From Microvelia longipes (lineage: Eukaryota > Arthropoda > Insecta > Hemiptera > Veliidae): DNA of 64,000 nt. The stretch is taken from positions 11,508,222-11,572,221 of the forward strand of contig JACMZG010001913.1 of NCBI GenBank assembly GCA_018340805.1. The letters run 5' to 3'. This document shows positions 19,700 through 28,868 of the stretch, piece after piece; within the stretch, counting starts at the first letter, position 1; each line of letters starts with the position of its first letter. The notes beneath the pieces were generated by a model, which searched no databases, was not told the DNA's origin, and was given only the letters and a program-made list of their open reading frames with translations. Made by a program: the position numbers and the translations under genes.

Positions 19700-21380
19700 C
19701 GTTGTTAAATTAATACAATAAACTCATACTTTTACCCTCCAATTTAAGCCAATATTTACCGCGTCCAATTTATTAATATTTTTTCATGTATATACAGGTA
19801 TAAACGGCATCATATCTTTTTTTCTTTTTAAACAAAATTTTAAACCGATAAGTTCATATCGCATTTAAGAATTTGTTTATTGTATCTGTATTCTGAAAAT
19901 TGTATTCTGACGCTAATTTAAATTTTTAGAAACTCATAGGGAGTAGAACCGCTCAAAAATTCTACTGGGAAATGCCATCAAAGCCTTTAGCGAATCCTAG
20001 AGTATTAAAAAAATTATTACAGATAATTATTAATGATAACGCATAAATAACTAATTATTATTTATGCACCAAGGGAGTAAAGATTACTATTATTTCCCTG
20101 AAACTAAGTTGGTTTCTAAGCCAAAAGCCAAGGGAACTAATGAATTTAACTCCCGAGATAAGGCCAACAGAAATGTTATAATTTAATACGGAGACAATGC
20201 TGGGGAAGGTTAATATAGCAAGAGTATGATTTGTTCCATCAATATGAATGAATGAATGAATGAATGAATGAATGAACCTTCTATTTGAACATTAAAACAT
20301 TTATAGATTTACAAATTTTGTTTACATATTTATAATAAAAACAATGTTCAAAATCAGCCTTGGCTGAGGTTTTTGGAAACACATTAAGTTTCCTTATTTA
20401 TACAGCTTCCATATTTTATAATATTTTATTAATTTATAAATGTTAAAAAAGTTATTTTATAATTTGTTATATAATTATACACACACACTATGTGCATATT
20501 GCATATTTATTTATTTAATCATTTTTCTATTTGATTACTTAATTAGAAATATATACTTATTTTACTTTTAATTAATAAAACTAATACTAGAATTATTTAT
20601 TTATTTTTATTTTATTTTTTTTTTTTACATGATCATATATGCACTTAAATATTATATCTCTGTTTAACTATAATGACAATAACAGTAATACCTATGTATA
20701 ATAATAATAATACCTATATTTATTTTAATATTCTACACAATCTCTGTATAATAATGTATAAAAAGTCCATCAATATACATTCAAAATAATTTCATTATAA
20801 TTCTAACATTCGGAAGCGACAGAACACTGTTCCGTTAAAAGTAAACTTTGTTGTATTTATTAGAAAATATTTGATATTTAAATTAATTTCAAAGAAGTTT
20901 CCTCTCTCACTTAAAACTTCTTTATCTGTACTTTATCAGGCTTACCAGCCTTAAGAGCATAATTAAGTTAAACTTCAAGTTGGAGCATAATTATCATGCT
21001 AAGTTAAAAGTTAAAAAATTACTTTACACTCACATTTTTTTCAATTTAATTTTCTTCTCTCCTTATAAAAAAACTCCACTCTTTTGCTTTAAAGTTTTAA
21101 CAATTTTTAATATGAAAATTACACTTGTGGCTGGAACCTTCTCTATTTTCATAATTTTCTTTGTTTACATTTTCTAATTTTGACAGTTTATTTTATTATT
21201 GTTCTCCTAGTTTTTTCTGTGAAGTAAAAGAGTTAAGTTTCCTCAACCTAATGTGTTTTAATCATTAATATATTAACCAGAAGCATGCACACACTTATAT
21301 GAGGTTGTTCGAATGACCGACATGAATGTTGGGGGATTTTATTTGATCTTATTCCAAGGTATTTGTATAAATACATACAT
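19700..21380. other. Intergenic, AT-rich; simple repeat and family F piece
   Basis: Holds a family F fragment at about 20045-20175 (TATTTATGCACCAAGGGAG), a (GAAT)n microsatellite at about 20240-20276 and otherwise AT-rich DNA. No gene seen. Confidence 0.55.
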
Positions 21381-21382
21381 CC

Positions 21383-21385
<3 letters not shown>

Positions 21386-21450
<65 letters not shown>
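21386..21450. repeat. (AT)n microsatellite
   Basis: Interrupted AT run. Confidence 0.95.
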
Positions 21451-21499
21451 ATGAGAAAAACACCTTCTTAGCATAGTTTTATAATACACTAAGCCTTTG

Positions 21500-21966
21500 G
21501 GTACTTATTTACTTGGGTCCCAACATAAAGTTGGGACCCAAGTAAATATGGCAATATAGGGCAATTATTCACTTGGGTACCGAGAACATATTTATTAAAT
21601 CATACAAAAGAAATTCTTTAACAATCTTAATGGGAATGTGAAAAGCAATGGGCTTTTGTATGGGGTTGAGAAGGGGGAAAAGAAAATATTGATAATCAAG
21701 TGAATAAGATGATATAGTGCGAAAGTACCCTTGGTTCCCAACATAAAATTGGGACCCAAGTAAATTAGGCAATTTACTTGGAAGGAAAATTACAAAATAT
21801 TTTTTTTCTCATAGCAAAAAACTTGAGATTTCTTAAAGTCTTAACTCCATTACAAATTGAAACTAAGAGATTTTAATGGAGATTAGACAGACCTCCTAGT
21901 TCCTATACCCAAATCCACTCGATTTTTTTAGATTAATTGAGGTTGGGAACCAAGTAAATAAGTGCC
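21500..21966. mobile_element. MITE family M2, 8-bp TSD
   Basis: Termini GGTACTTATTTACTTGG and CCAAGTAAATAAGTGCC are inverted repeats. The perfect 8-bp duplication AGCCTTTG lies at 21492-21499 and 21967-21974. Internal copies of the same end (TTGGGACCCAAGTAAAT at about 21530 and 21750) give a multi-hairpin structure. Second copy at 51797-52218. Confidence 0.92.
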
Positions 21967-22074
21967 AGCCTTTGATCTAAAAATGAATACAATTTACAAT
22001 TTTGAATATATGTTCAAGGATTTACAGTACAGCGCTTATACTAAAGTAGTCCAGATTTCATTAAAGATCCGATC

Positions 22075-22391
22075 CATAGAGATATATAATAAAGGGGGCA
22101 TAGCCTATCTAAATACATTGAGAGACCTGAAACATTTTTCGGGGCTCTCTGGGGCTCTGAGTAACCTTCTTCAAGAGTAATTTAAAATTAAAAAAATAAA
22201 TTTATTATAAATTTATTTCGGCTTCTCACACGTTTTGTATGTTTTTAGTTGTTTTTTAACGTTCTAATATGTATGTTATTGTAATTTTGTACTGATTATT
22301 TGATTGAATTTATAAGCGACCGTGGTCAGGTTACTTATTCGATGTTTCATAATTTAACCTATTGGGTCCCTCTAGTAATAATATCTCTATG
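22075..22391 (+). mobile_element. MITE family M1, intact, 8-bp TSD
   Basis: CATAGAGATAT...ATATCTCTATG with a perfect ATCCGATC duplication at 22067-22074 and 22392-22399. It lies about 380 bp upstream of the neuropeptide TATA box. Confidence 0.93.
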
Positions 22392-22614
22392 ATCCGATCC
22401 TATCTTTTACAATAGGGGAGTTTAAATGCGATCAACACCGCCATTATTTAGTTGTTAATATTAAGTTATTTGCTTGTTTAATAAACAATAATATTTTTGT
22501 TTATTGTTTGTTTAATAAACTCAATATTAATATTGAGTTTTTTGTTTGTTTGCTTACCTCTAAAGTGTTAATAAAAAACAGAGTTGTGGAGTCCAGATAT
22601 AAGGAAAAAAAGAA

Positions 22615-22656
22615 ACAAGTCGCTCCACTGATGTTGACATCAGTGGAGAGACTTGT
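22615..22656. repeat. 20-bp hairpin upstream of the neuropeptide gene
   Basis: Arms 22615-22634 and 22637-22656 pair with one mismatch (ACAAGTCGCTCCACTGATGT on the left). TCTAAAGTGTTAAT occurs on both sides, about 111 bp apart. Confidence 0.75.
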
Positions 22657-22770
22657 GTCTTAATTTGCCTTCTAAAGTGTTAATTTCGCAGTAAAAAGTG
22701 CGATTTTTGGCGGGTTTCATTACAATTGTCATTGAACCAATGTGGAAAACCTGACTGCATGCAAATCCAA

Positions 22771-22778
22771 TATAAAAG
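22771..22778 (+). promoter_or_regulatory. TATA box of the neuropeptide gene
   Basis: TATAAAAG lies 122 bp before the ATG. A start near 22800 would leave a short leader containing a donor at 22840 (GATG|GTAAGG) and an acceptor ending at 22891 (GGATTGTTTAG), a 52-nt intron with a branch-like TTCTAAAAAC. The start site is inferred. Confidence 0.6.
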
Positions 22779-22892
22779 CATTCTAAATACGCTTTGAGAA
22801 AGTTTGAAATACTTACTTAAATCTTCATAACTCAAGATGGTAAGGCCATAATTATTGTTGTTCATTCTAAAAACTTTGATGGATTGTTTAGA

Positions 22893-23033
22893 ATGTTGAA
22901 GAAAGCAATCTGCGCGGTGTCACTGCTGTGCTGTTTGGTAGCTACGTCAAATTGCAGATTATTCATGCCTATGTACGACTTGAATGAATATGGCATGGAA
23001 CCAGTTGATTCTAATAATAATCAGGTTGAACAG
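22893..23033 (+). CDS. Dh44: Neuropeptide exon 1: signal peptide and spacer
   Basis: 47 codons ending VEQ; donor GTAATG at 23034, phase 0. It contains the signal peptide and an acidic spacer (MYDLNEYGMEPVDSNNN). An upstream ATG at 22837 would be out of frame after leader splicing. Confidence 0.75.
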
Positions 23034-23039
23034 GTAATG

Positions 23040-23125
<86 letters not shown>

Positions 23126-23865
23126 TTGAAAAACAGATGTATGACAACAAACATGGAAATAAAAAAATAAAGTGGAGTCTTGCAATTCGTCTTGCTTGTT
23201 TAACTTTTCTTATTGAATATCTTTATTGCATTCTTACTGAATCTTTATTGAATCCTTATTGAATGTCATTATTGAATCTTTATTAAAAGCTTATTGATTC
23301 CTTATTGAATTTCCTTATCGAATCTTTATTAAATCTCATTGATTCCTTATTGAATATCCTTATTGAATCTTTATTGAAAGCTTATTGATTCCTTATGGAA
23401 TATCCTTATTGAATCTTTATTGAAAGCTTATTGAATCTTTATTGAAAGCTTATTGAATCCTTATTGAATAACTTTATTGAATCATTATTAAAAGCTTATT
23501 GATTCCTTATTGAATTTTTATTGAAACCTCAGGATGAGGCAATATTTTTATGCAAATAGACCAAACTGCTATTCAAAACATATCATGCAAGAATTAGCAC
23601 TTAACATGTTGAACTCATTTTCTGGTGAATTTTCTTGTAAAATTCGTTATTGAGGTAATATGGCGAGTGTTATTAAATGTTCTAGGATCTTAACAATTAT
23701 CCAATGCTAAAGAGGTCTGACCTGTCAATCAGAAGTATGATCGATACTTTAAGAGATAAAATCCAGACGTATTCTGATAAGCACCTTCACGAGGATATGG
23801 CTGGGTCCAACAGACTCTTGTTGAAAGGGATTGGAAAGCGCGACTCCGACAGGTTTGTTCTATAG
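22893..23865 (+). CDS. Dh44: CRF-like diuretic hormone (DH44-like) precursor
   Basis: Two exons (22893-23033, 23686-23865) join in phase 0 to encode 106 residues. An N-terminal signal peptide (MLKKAICAVSLLCCLVATSN) routes it to secretion. Residues 55-57 read LKR and 96-98 read GKR, framing one 39-residue peptide that starts SDLSIRSMIDTLRD and ends SNRLLLKGI before Gly-Lys-Arg, so the mature end should be amidated. SLSI-like start, D-x-LR, NR followed by LL and C-terminal Ile-amide, with 18 residues between LR and NR, match the CRF-like family, whose DH44 members act through class B GPCRs on Malpighian tubule secretion in insects. No dibasic site lies inside. The precursor is shorter than most DH44 precursors and the peptide is divergent. 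The ATG at 22893 is one base into the exon if the 52-nt leader intron is real. A possible donor (GACAG|GTTTGT) near the stop leaves open a further 3' exon. Confidence 0.72.
23039..23119. repeat. (AT)n microsatellite in the neuropeptide intron
   Basis: It begins 5 bp after the donor splice site. Confidence 0.95.
23205..23525. repeat. Diverged TTATTGAATC-type tandem repeat
   Basis: Repeats of CTTATTGAAT, CTTTATTGAA and AAGCTTATTGATTC fill most of the intron between the two neuropeptide exons. Confidence 0.85.
23686..23865 (+). CDS. Dh44: Neuropeptide exon 2: mature peptide and stop
   Basis: Acceptor AATGTTCTAG, 59 codons and TAG at 23863-23865. It holds both cleavage sites and the whole amidated peptide; the last residues are DSDRFVL. 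Family A starts about 35 bp later, so the 3' UTR probably contains repeat DNA (AATAAA at 24482-24487). Confidence 0.8.
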   Translation, partial: DLNNYPMLKRSDLSIRSMIDTLRDKIQTYSDKHLHEDMAGSNRLLLKGIGKRDSDRFVL

Positions 23866-23899
23866 TAAGAGAGCATAATTAAGGGTAAAAATCAGGTAT

Positions 23900-24552
23900 G
23901 GGGTACCTCGGACTTTTTCTCGTCACATCGGATTCGCTAAACTCATCCTCCCAAATTCGGACTCGCTTCGCTTGTCCTCAGAATATAAAAATCGTTAAAT
24001 TTATGCTGCAAAATGTCTTCATACTCGCTTCGCGCGTCCTCAAATAGTAAATACACCCGATGACACCCAACCATGCAACCTGTAGCTAGGTCGAAGCCAG
24101 GGTGGGCATCACCCCCTAGAAAAAAACTCGCCCCCTCTGAAGGAGTAGATTTTAGTGAGATTTTCTTGTAGATGGATGAATTTCGCTCCCCTCAGGGATT
24201 GGTCCCAACCCCCTTCTACGAATTTTGGCTAGCTACGGGCCTGATCCAGAATCCGCCTGGAACAGGCGGATTCGCTACCCTCATCCTCCCTGTTTCAGAT
24301 TCGCTACGCTCATCCTCCTTGCTTCAGACTTGCTACGCTCGTCCTCAAATATACAGTTTGCAAAATTTATACTGCAATATGCCTTCGAACTCGCTTCGCT
24401 CGTATTCAGATAGTAAATGCATTCTCAGCGGTTACCCATACAGCACTGACTACGCTCAAGGCTGCTTCACTATTATGATCCAATAAAATCATGAATATAC
24501 TAGTTGTATTGAAACGCAATTTAGTGTACTTATTAACTACGTAACAGTAATG
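23900..24552 (+). repeat. Dispersed family A, head with internal duplication
   Basis: Starts AGGTATGGGGTACCTCGG. Hairpin modules GGACTCGCTTCGCTTGTCC, CTCGCTTCGCGCGTCC, GATTCGCTACGCTCATCC and TTGCTACGCTCGTCC follow, more than in other copies. A foldback element interrupts it at 24553. Confidence 0.85.
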
Positions 24553-24958
24553 CACATCTTGATAGAAAATTTGAACACAACAGCTTAAAGTTCTATAATG
24601 ACAACAAAAACTAATTATTTAGCTATAATTTCACCTAAAATTGTAGGCATCTTCAGACATCACATAGGTAATTTTTTTATTAAATCATAATTGACTAGAT
24701 AATGACACAAACAAACAAAAGCTTAAAACTAATGCTTACACTTTAGTTTAAGTTTAGCAAGCTTTAAGTTTAGCTTAAAACTAAACTTACAGCTTGTTTT
24801 TTTGAGTAATTATCTAGTTAATTATGATTTTGTAAAAAATTTACCTGTGATGTCTGAAGATGCCTACAATGTTAGGTGATATATATAGCTAAATAATTAG
24901 TTTTTGTTGTTATTATAGAACTTTAAGCTGTTGTGTTTAAATTTCCTATCAAGATGTG
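24553..24958. mobile_element. Foldback element nested in family A
   Basis: The ends CACATCTTGATAG and CTATCAAGATGTG are inverted, and complementarity continues through ACACAACAGCTTAAAGTTCT, AACTAATTATTTAGCTATA and GCATCTTCAGACATCACA, about 170 bp per arm. The family A tail sequence resumes after it (CTTGTACCGAATTTCAAATC). Confidence 0.88.
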
Positions 24959-25039
24959 GGAGTTCTATAAAATAAATAGTGCTACAAAAGAGAAATTACT
25001 GAAGAAATACACTTGTACCGAATTTCAAATCAATCGGAA

Positions 25040-25605
25040 TAGTCCAAGAGTCCAGGGGTGTTTTGTTAATAAAAAGTGTAATGGCTGGAACCGGTCTCAA
25101 TTTTTCGTAAATACCTTCCTGAACAAGGATCTGCAATTCTGCCGACTCATATCGGATGGGTGTCCCAGGCAGAACGCACTTTGGGGTCAAAGGTTCTGCC
25201 TGGGACACCCATCCGATACGAGTCTGCAGAATTGCAGATCCTTTTTCAGGAAGGTATTTACGAAAAATTGAGACTGGTTCCAGCCATTACACTGTTTGTT
25301 AACTTGGGTGATAAATTTGACCTGTAAAGTGCGTTCTGCCGTGGATGCCCATCCAATACGAGTCGGCAGAATTGCAGATCCTTGTTCAGGAAGGTATTTA
25401 CGAAAAATTAAACCCGTTACCAGCCATTACACTTTTTATTAACTTCGGTGGTAAATTTGACATGTGAAGTGCGTTCTGCCTGGGACACCCATCCGATACG
25501 AGTCGGCAGAATTGCAGATCCTTGTTCAGGAAGGTATTTACGAAAAATTGAGACCGGTTCCAGCCATTACACTTTTTTAACAAAACACCCCTGGGCTCTT
25601 GGTCT
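25040..25605. repeat. Palindromic block of about 148-bp tandem units
   Basis: One inverted unit (about 25070-25190) is followed by three direct units. Each unit contains AGAATTGCAGATCCTTGTTC, AGGAAGGTATTTACGAAAAA and CCAGCCATTACAC. Outer ends CCAGGGGTGTTTTGTTAA and TTAACAAAACACCCCTGG are perfect complements. ORFs here are repeat artefacts. Confidence 0.88.
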
Positions 25606-25869
25606 AAAATATTTCGACAAACTAATGCTTATGATGAGATAATAACTTGGCACATATCTTAGTGTTGTAAACGGCTACATGCGACCCAAATTTCAATTGA
25701 TCGAAACAATTTGAAATTTGTTTCAATCAATTCAAAAAAAAAGTCTATATGAATAAGATCCAATAAATATTGAAACAAAATCATTACAACCTGCACAGCA
25801 TAGATTATTTATTAATCTGTTATTATTATTAATTTATTATTCTGTTAAAATAAAAAATTTATTTAAAAA

Positions 25870-26165
25870 AACATTTTCCCGCAATTTAAGATTTTTCGAA
25901 ACATTTGCTGATTCATTAATGCAGTTTAATGACGACGTAACAACTAATGTCCGAATTGCACATACACTTATACACTGATTTTTGTAGGAAGTTTCAACGC
26001 TCTAGCACAAATACACTGGGATCTACGATAATAACACACATACACACGTACAGATAGAGAACTTTGTGAAAACCACTTATAGGAGGCCTACCCGAAACGG
26101 ATAATTTATGTGACATCTCGATTTTTGGGTTTTACTGTAAACTCAATACTTTTGCTATCCGTAAG
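25870..26165 (+). repeat. Dispersed family A, tail portion
   Basis: GTTTAATGACGACG, AGTTTCAACGCTCTAGCAC, GGGATCTACGATAATAACAC and AACCACTTATAGGAGGCC match the family A tail. Confidence 0.8.
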
Positions 26166-26185
26166 TATATTAATGAGGAAAATAT

Positions 26186-26225
26186 AAAAAAAAAGGAAAA
26201 AAGAAATAAAAAAATAAAAAAAATA

Positions 26226-26259
<34 letters not shown>

Positions 26260-26282
26260 AATAAAATAAATAAAATAAAAAT
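26186..26282. repeat. A-rich low-complexity tract
   Basis: Long A runs with (AAAT)n, possibly a retroposon tail. Confidence 0.85.
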
Positions 26283-26334
26283 ATAGGATAAAAAGGTTAA
26301 TTAATTTTTGCGATGTCAGCAAATTATTTGAAAA

Positions 26335-26900
26335 AAAATCGGGTACGGGGTATCTCGGAACTATCCCTTAACACATCAGATTCGCTACGCTCATCCTCAC
26401 CTCTTCGGAGTCGATTCGCTTGTCCTTAGAAACAGAAATTACCAAATTTATACTGCAACACGTCCTCGGACTCGCTTCGGTCGTTAATTGGTGTTATATT
26501 TTCAGCGGTCACCATCCAGGCACTGACCTCGTTTGAGGCTGCTTAACTTGTATAATTAAACAAAACCTGTAGTGATATATACTTGAAACGAAACTCAGTA
26601 TACTTATAAATTAAATAAAGTGATACTTAATAAATAAGTTTACCTGTGGACTTAAAAAAAAAATACCTGTACCAAATTTTACCTCAATTGTGGTTATTTT
26701 TCCATTTTTCACGCTTTTTAAAAAACGTGTACAAGTCATTCGATAAAAATTAAACTCATGCTGATAATTGGATGAAACATGGCAAGATAGTCTAATAAAT
26801 GACTATATTCGTGCCATGTCTCAAATTTGATTGAAAACTTTTGACTGAGTCCATATTTCCGTTTAATGACATCATATAAAATTATTTTCTGGATAGCAAA
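26335..26900 (+). repeat. Dispersed family A, head and middle
   Basis: GGGTACGGGGTATCTCGG, GATTCGCTACGCTCATCC, GGACTCGCTTCGGTCGT, CAGGCACTGACC, then the middle part also seen at 63540-63640 (TGCTGATAATTGGATGAAAC). Confidence 0.85.
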
Positions 26901-26929
26901 ACTAGACCTGAATTGATTAGCTAATTAGT

Positions 26930-27238
26930 CTAAATTGTTATTTCATCAATTAGAACCCACAATACAATATTACAATATCTGTTTGTTTTAATTCATCGCG
27001 TGAAAATAAATGGCTAAGGGAATATAGATGTTTTTTTTTTAAGTTTAAGGCGAGTTGGTGTTATTATCCTAGATGTTAGGATGCGTAAGCAAAATAGTAG
27101 CATATGTTTAGAAAAATAAAAATCGGGTACCTTAAAATCCCATTGCCTCATGAAGATTTGGAATCAAATTAATTAGTTAAAGGGCATATAACACAACTTA
27201 ATTTAAATCCTCAATCGCTCGATTTTAACAAATTTTTA
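26930..27238. other. Intergenic, nothing recognised
   Basis: AT-rich; no exon or repeat boundary identified. Confidence 0.4.
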
Positions 27239-28868
27239 GGGTTTCGAAGATAATCTTCGAAACCCTTATACTTTCTGTCGAGCGTCTGTCTGTCCGATTT
27301 CTCATCTCAGGAACTACAATAAGCTAGGAAGTTGAAATTTGGTATACATGTGTAACTATTTTATCCAACACAGGAAAAATATAGCCAACTATATCACATG
27401 CGCATCTGTCGATTTATGAGCGAATGCGCACATTCGCCAAAAAAAAATATTTTTTTTAAAAATCATGTGGGGTATCAAATTGTAGGTATCGATGCGTAGT
27501 ACACAAATATGCATCGCTTTTTCAAAATGGCGGCTATTACACCCGCCAAAAATCTCAAAAACCAACCAAAAAATGCTTGTCCCCCCCCTTTTAAGGCATA
27601 AGGAGAAGCCCTAAAAATATGGGACCAATAGCCAATAAAAGCACTTTCCGGGCCATAGAAATTCTTCGGAGAAAAAGTTTCAAAAGTTATTTTTAGCAAT
27701 TTCAAAATCGCCCATACGCGCACGCGCCAAAAAAAAATATTTTTTTGAAAAATCATGTGGGGTAGCAAATTGTAGGTATCAATAGTAGTACACAAATATG
27801 CAGGCTTTTTCAAAATGGCGGCTATTACCCGCCAAAAATCTCAAAAACCACCAAAAATGCTTGTCCCCCCCCTTTTAAGGCATAAGGAAGAGCCCTAAAA
27901 ATATGGGACCAATAGCCAATAAAGCACTTTCCGGGCCATAGAAATTCTTCGGAGAAAAAGTTTCAAAAGTTAATTTTAGCAATTTCAAAATCGCCCATAC
28001 GCGCACGCGCCAAAAAAAAATATTTTTTTGAAAAATCATGTGGGTATCAAATTGTAGGTATCAATAGGTAGTACACAAATAGCATCGCCTTTTCAAAATG
28101 GCGGCTATTACACCCACCAAAAATCTCAAAAAACCACCAAAAAATGCTTGTCCCCCCCCTTTTAAGGCAAAGGAGAAGCCCTAAAAATATGGGACCAATA
28201 GCCAATAAAAGCACTTTTCGGGCCATAGAAATTCTTCGGAGAAAAAGTTTCAAAAGTTATTTTTAGCAATTTCAAAATCGCCCATACGCGCACGCGCCAA
28301 AAAAAATATTTTTTTTAAAAAATCATGTGGGGTATCAAATTGTAGGTATCGATGGGTAGTACACAAATATGCATCGCTTTTTCAAAATGGCGGCTATTAC
28401 ACCCCAAAAAATCTCAAAAACCACCAAAAATGCTTGTCCCCCCCTTTTAAGGCATAAGGAGAAGCCCTAAAATATGGGACCAATAGCCAATAAAAGCACT
28501 TTCCGGGCCATAGAAATCCTTCGGAGAAAAAGTTTCAAAAGTTAATTTAGCAATTTCAAAATCGCCCATACGCGCACGCGCCAAAAAAAAAATATTTTTT
28601 TGAAAAATCATGTGGGGTAGCAAATTGTAGGTATCAATAGGTAGTACACAAATATGCATCGCTTTTTCAAAATGGCGGCTATTACACCCGCCAAAAATCT
28701 CAAAAACCACCAAAAAATGCTTGTCCCCCTCCCTTTTAAGGCATAAGGAGAAGCCCTATAAATATGGGACCAATAGCCAATAAAAGCACTTTTCGGGCCA
28801 TAGAAATTCTTTGGAGAAAAAGTTTCAAAAGTTAATTTTAGCAATTTCAAATCGCCCATACGCGCACG
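27239..28868. repeat. Tandem array of about 285-bp units, 5 copies, with leader
   Basis: It opens with the palindrome GGGTTTCGAAGAT/ATCTTCGAAACCC (27239-27266) and a leader (CTTTCTGTCGAGCGTCTGTC). Five units from about 27425 follow, each with AAAATCATGTGGGG, CAAAATGGCGGCTATTAC, GGGACCAATAGCC and CGCCCATACGCGCACGCGCC. Long ORFs on - within the units are repeat artefacts. Confidence 0.93.

Noticed and set aside
24933..25642. ORFs of 61-112 codons on both strands
   Set aside because: They mirror each other because the block is a palindromic tandem repeat.
27475..28859. Several ORFs on - of 68-112 codons
   Set aside because: All are the same frame of the 285-bp tandem unit, broken by indels; no domain.
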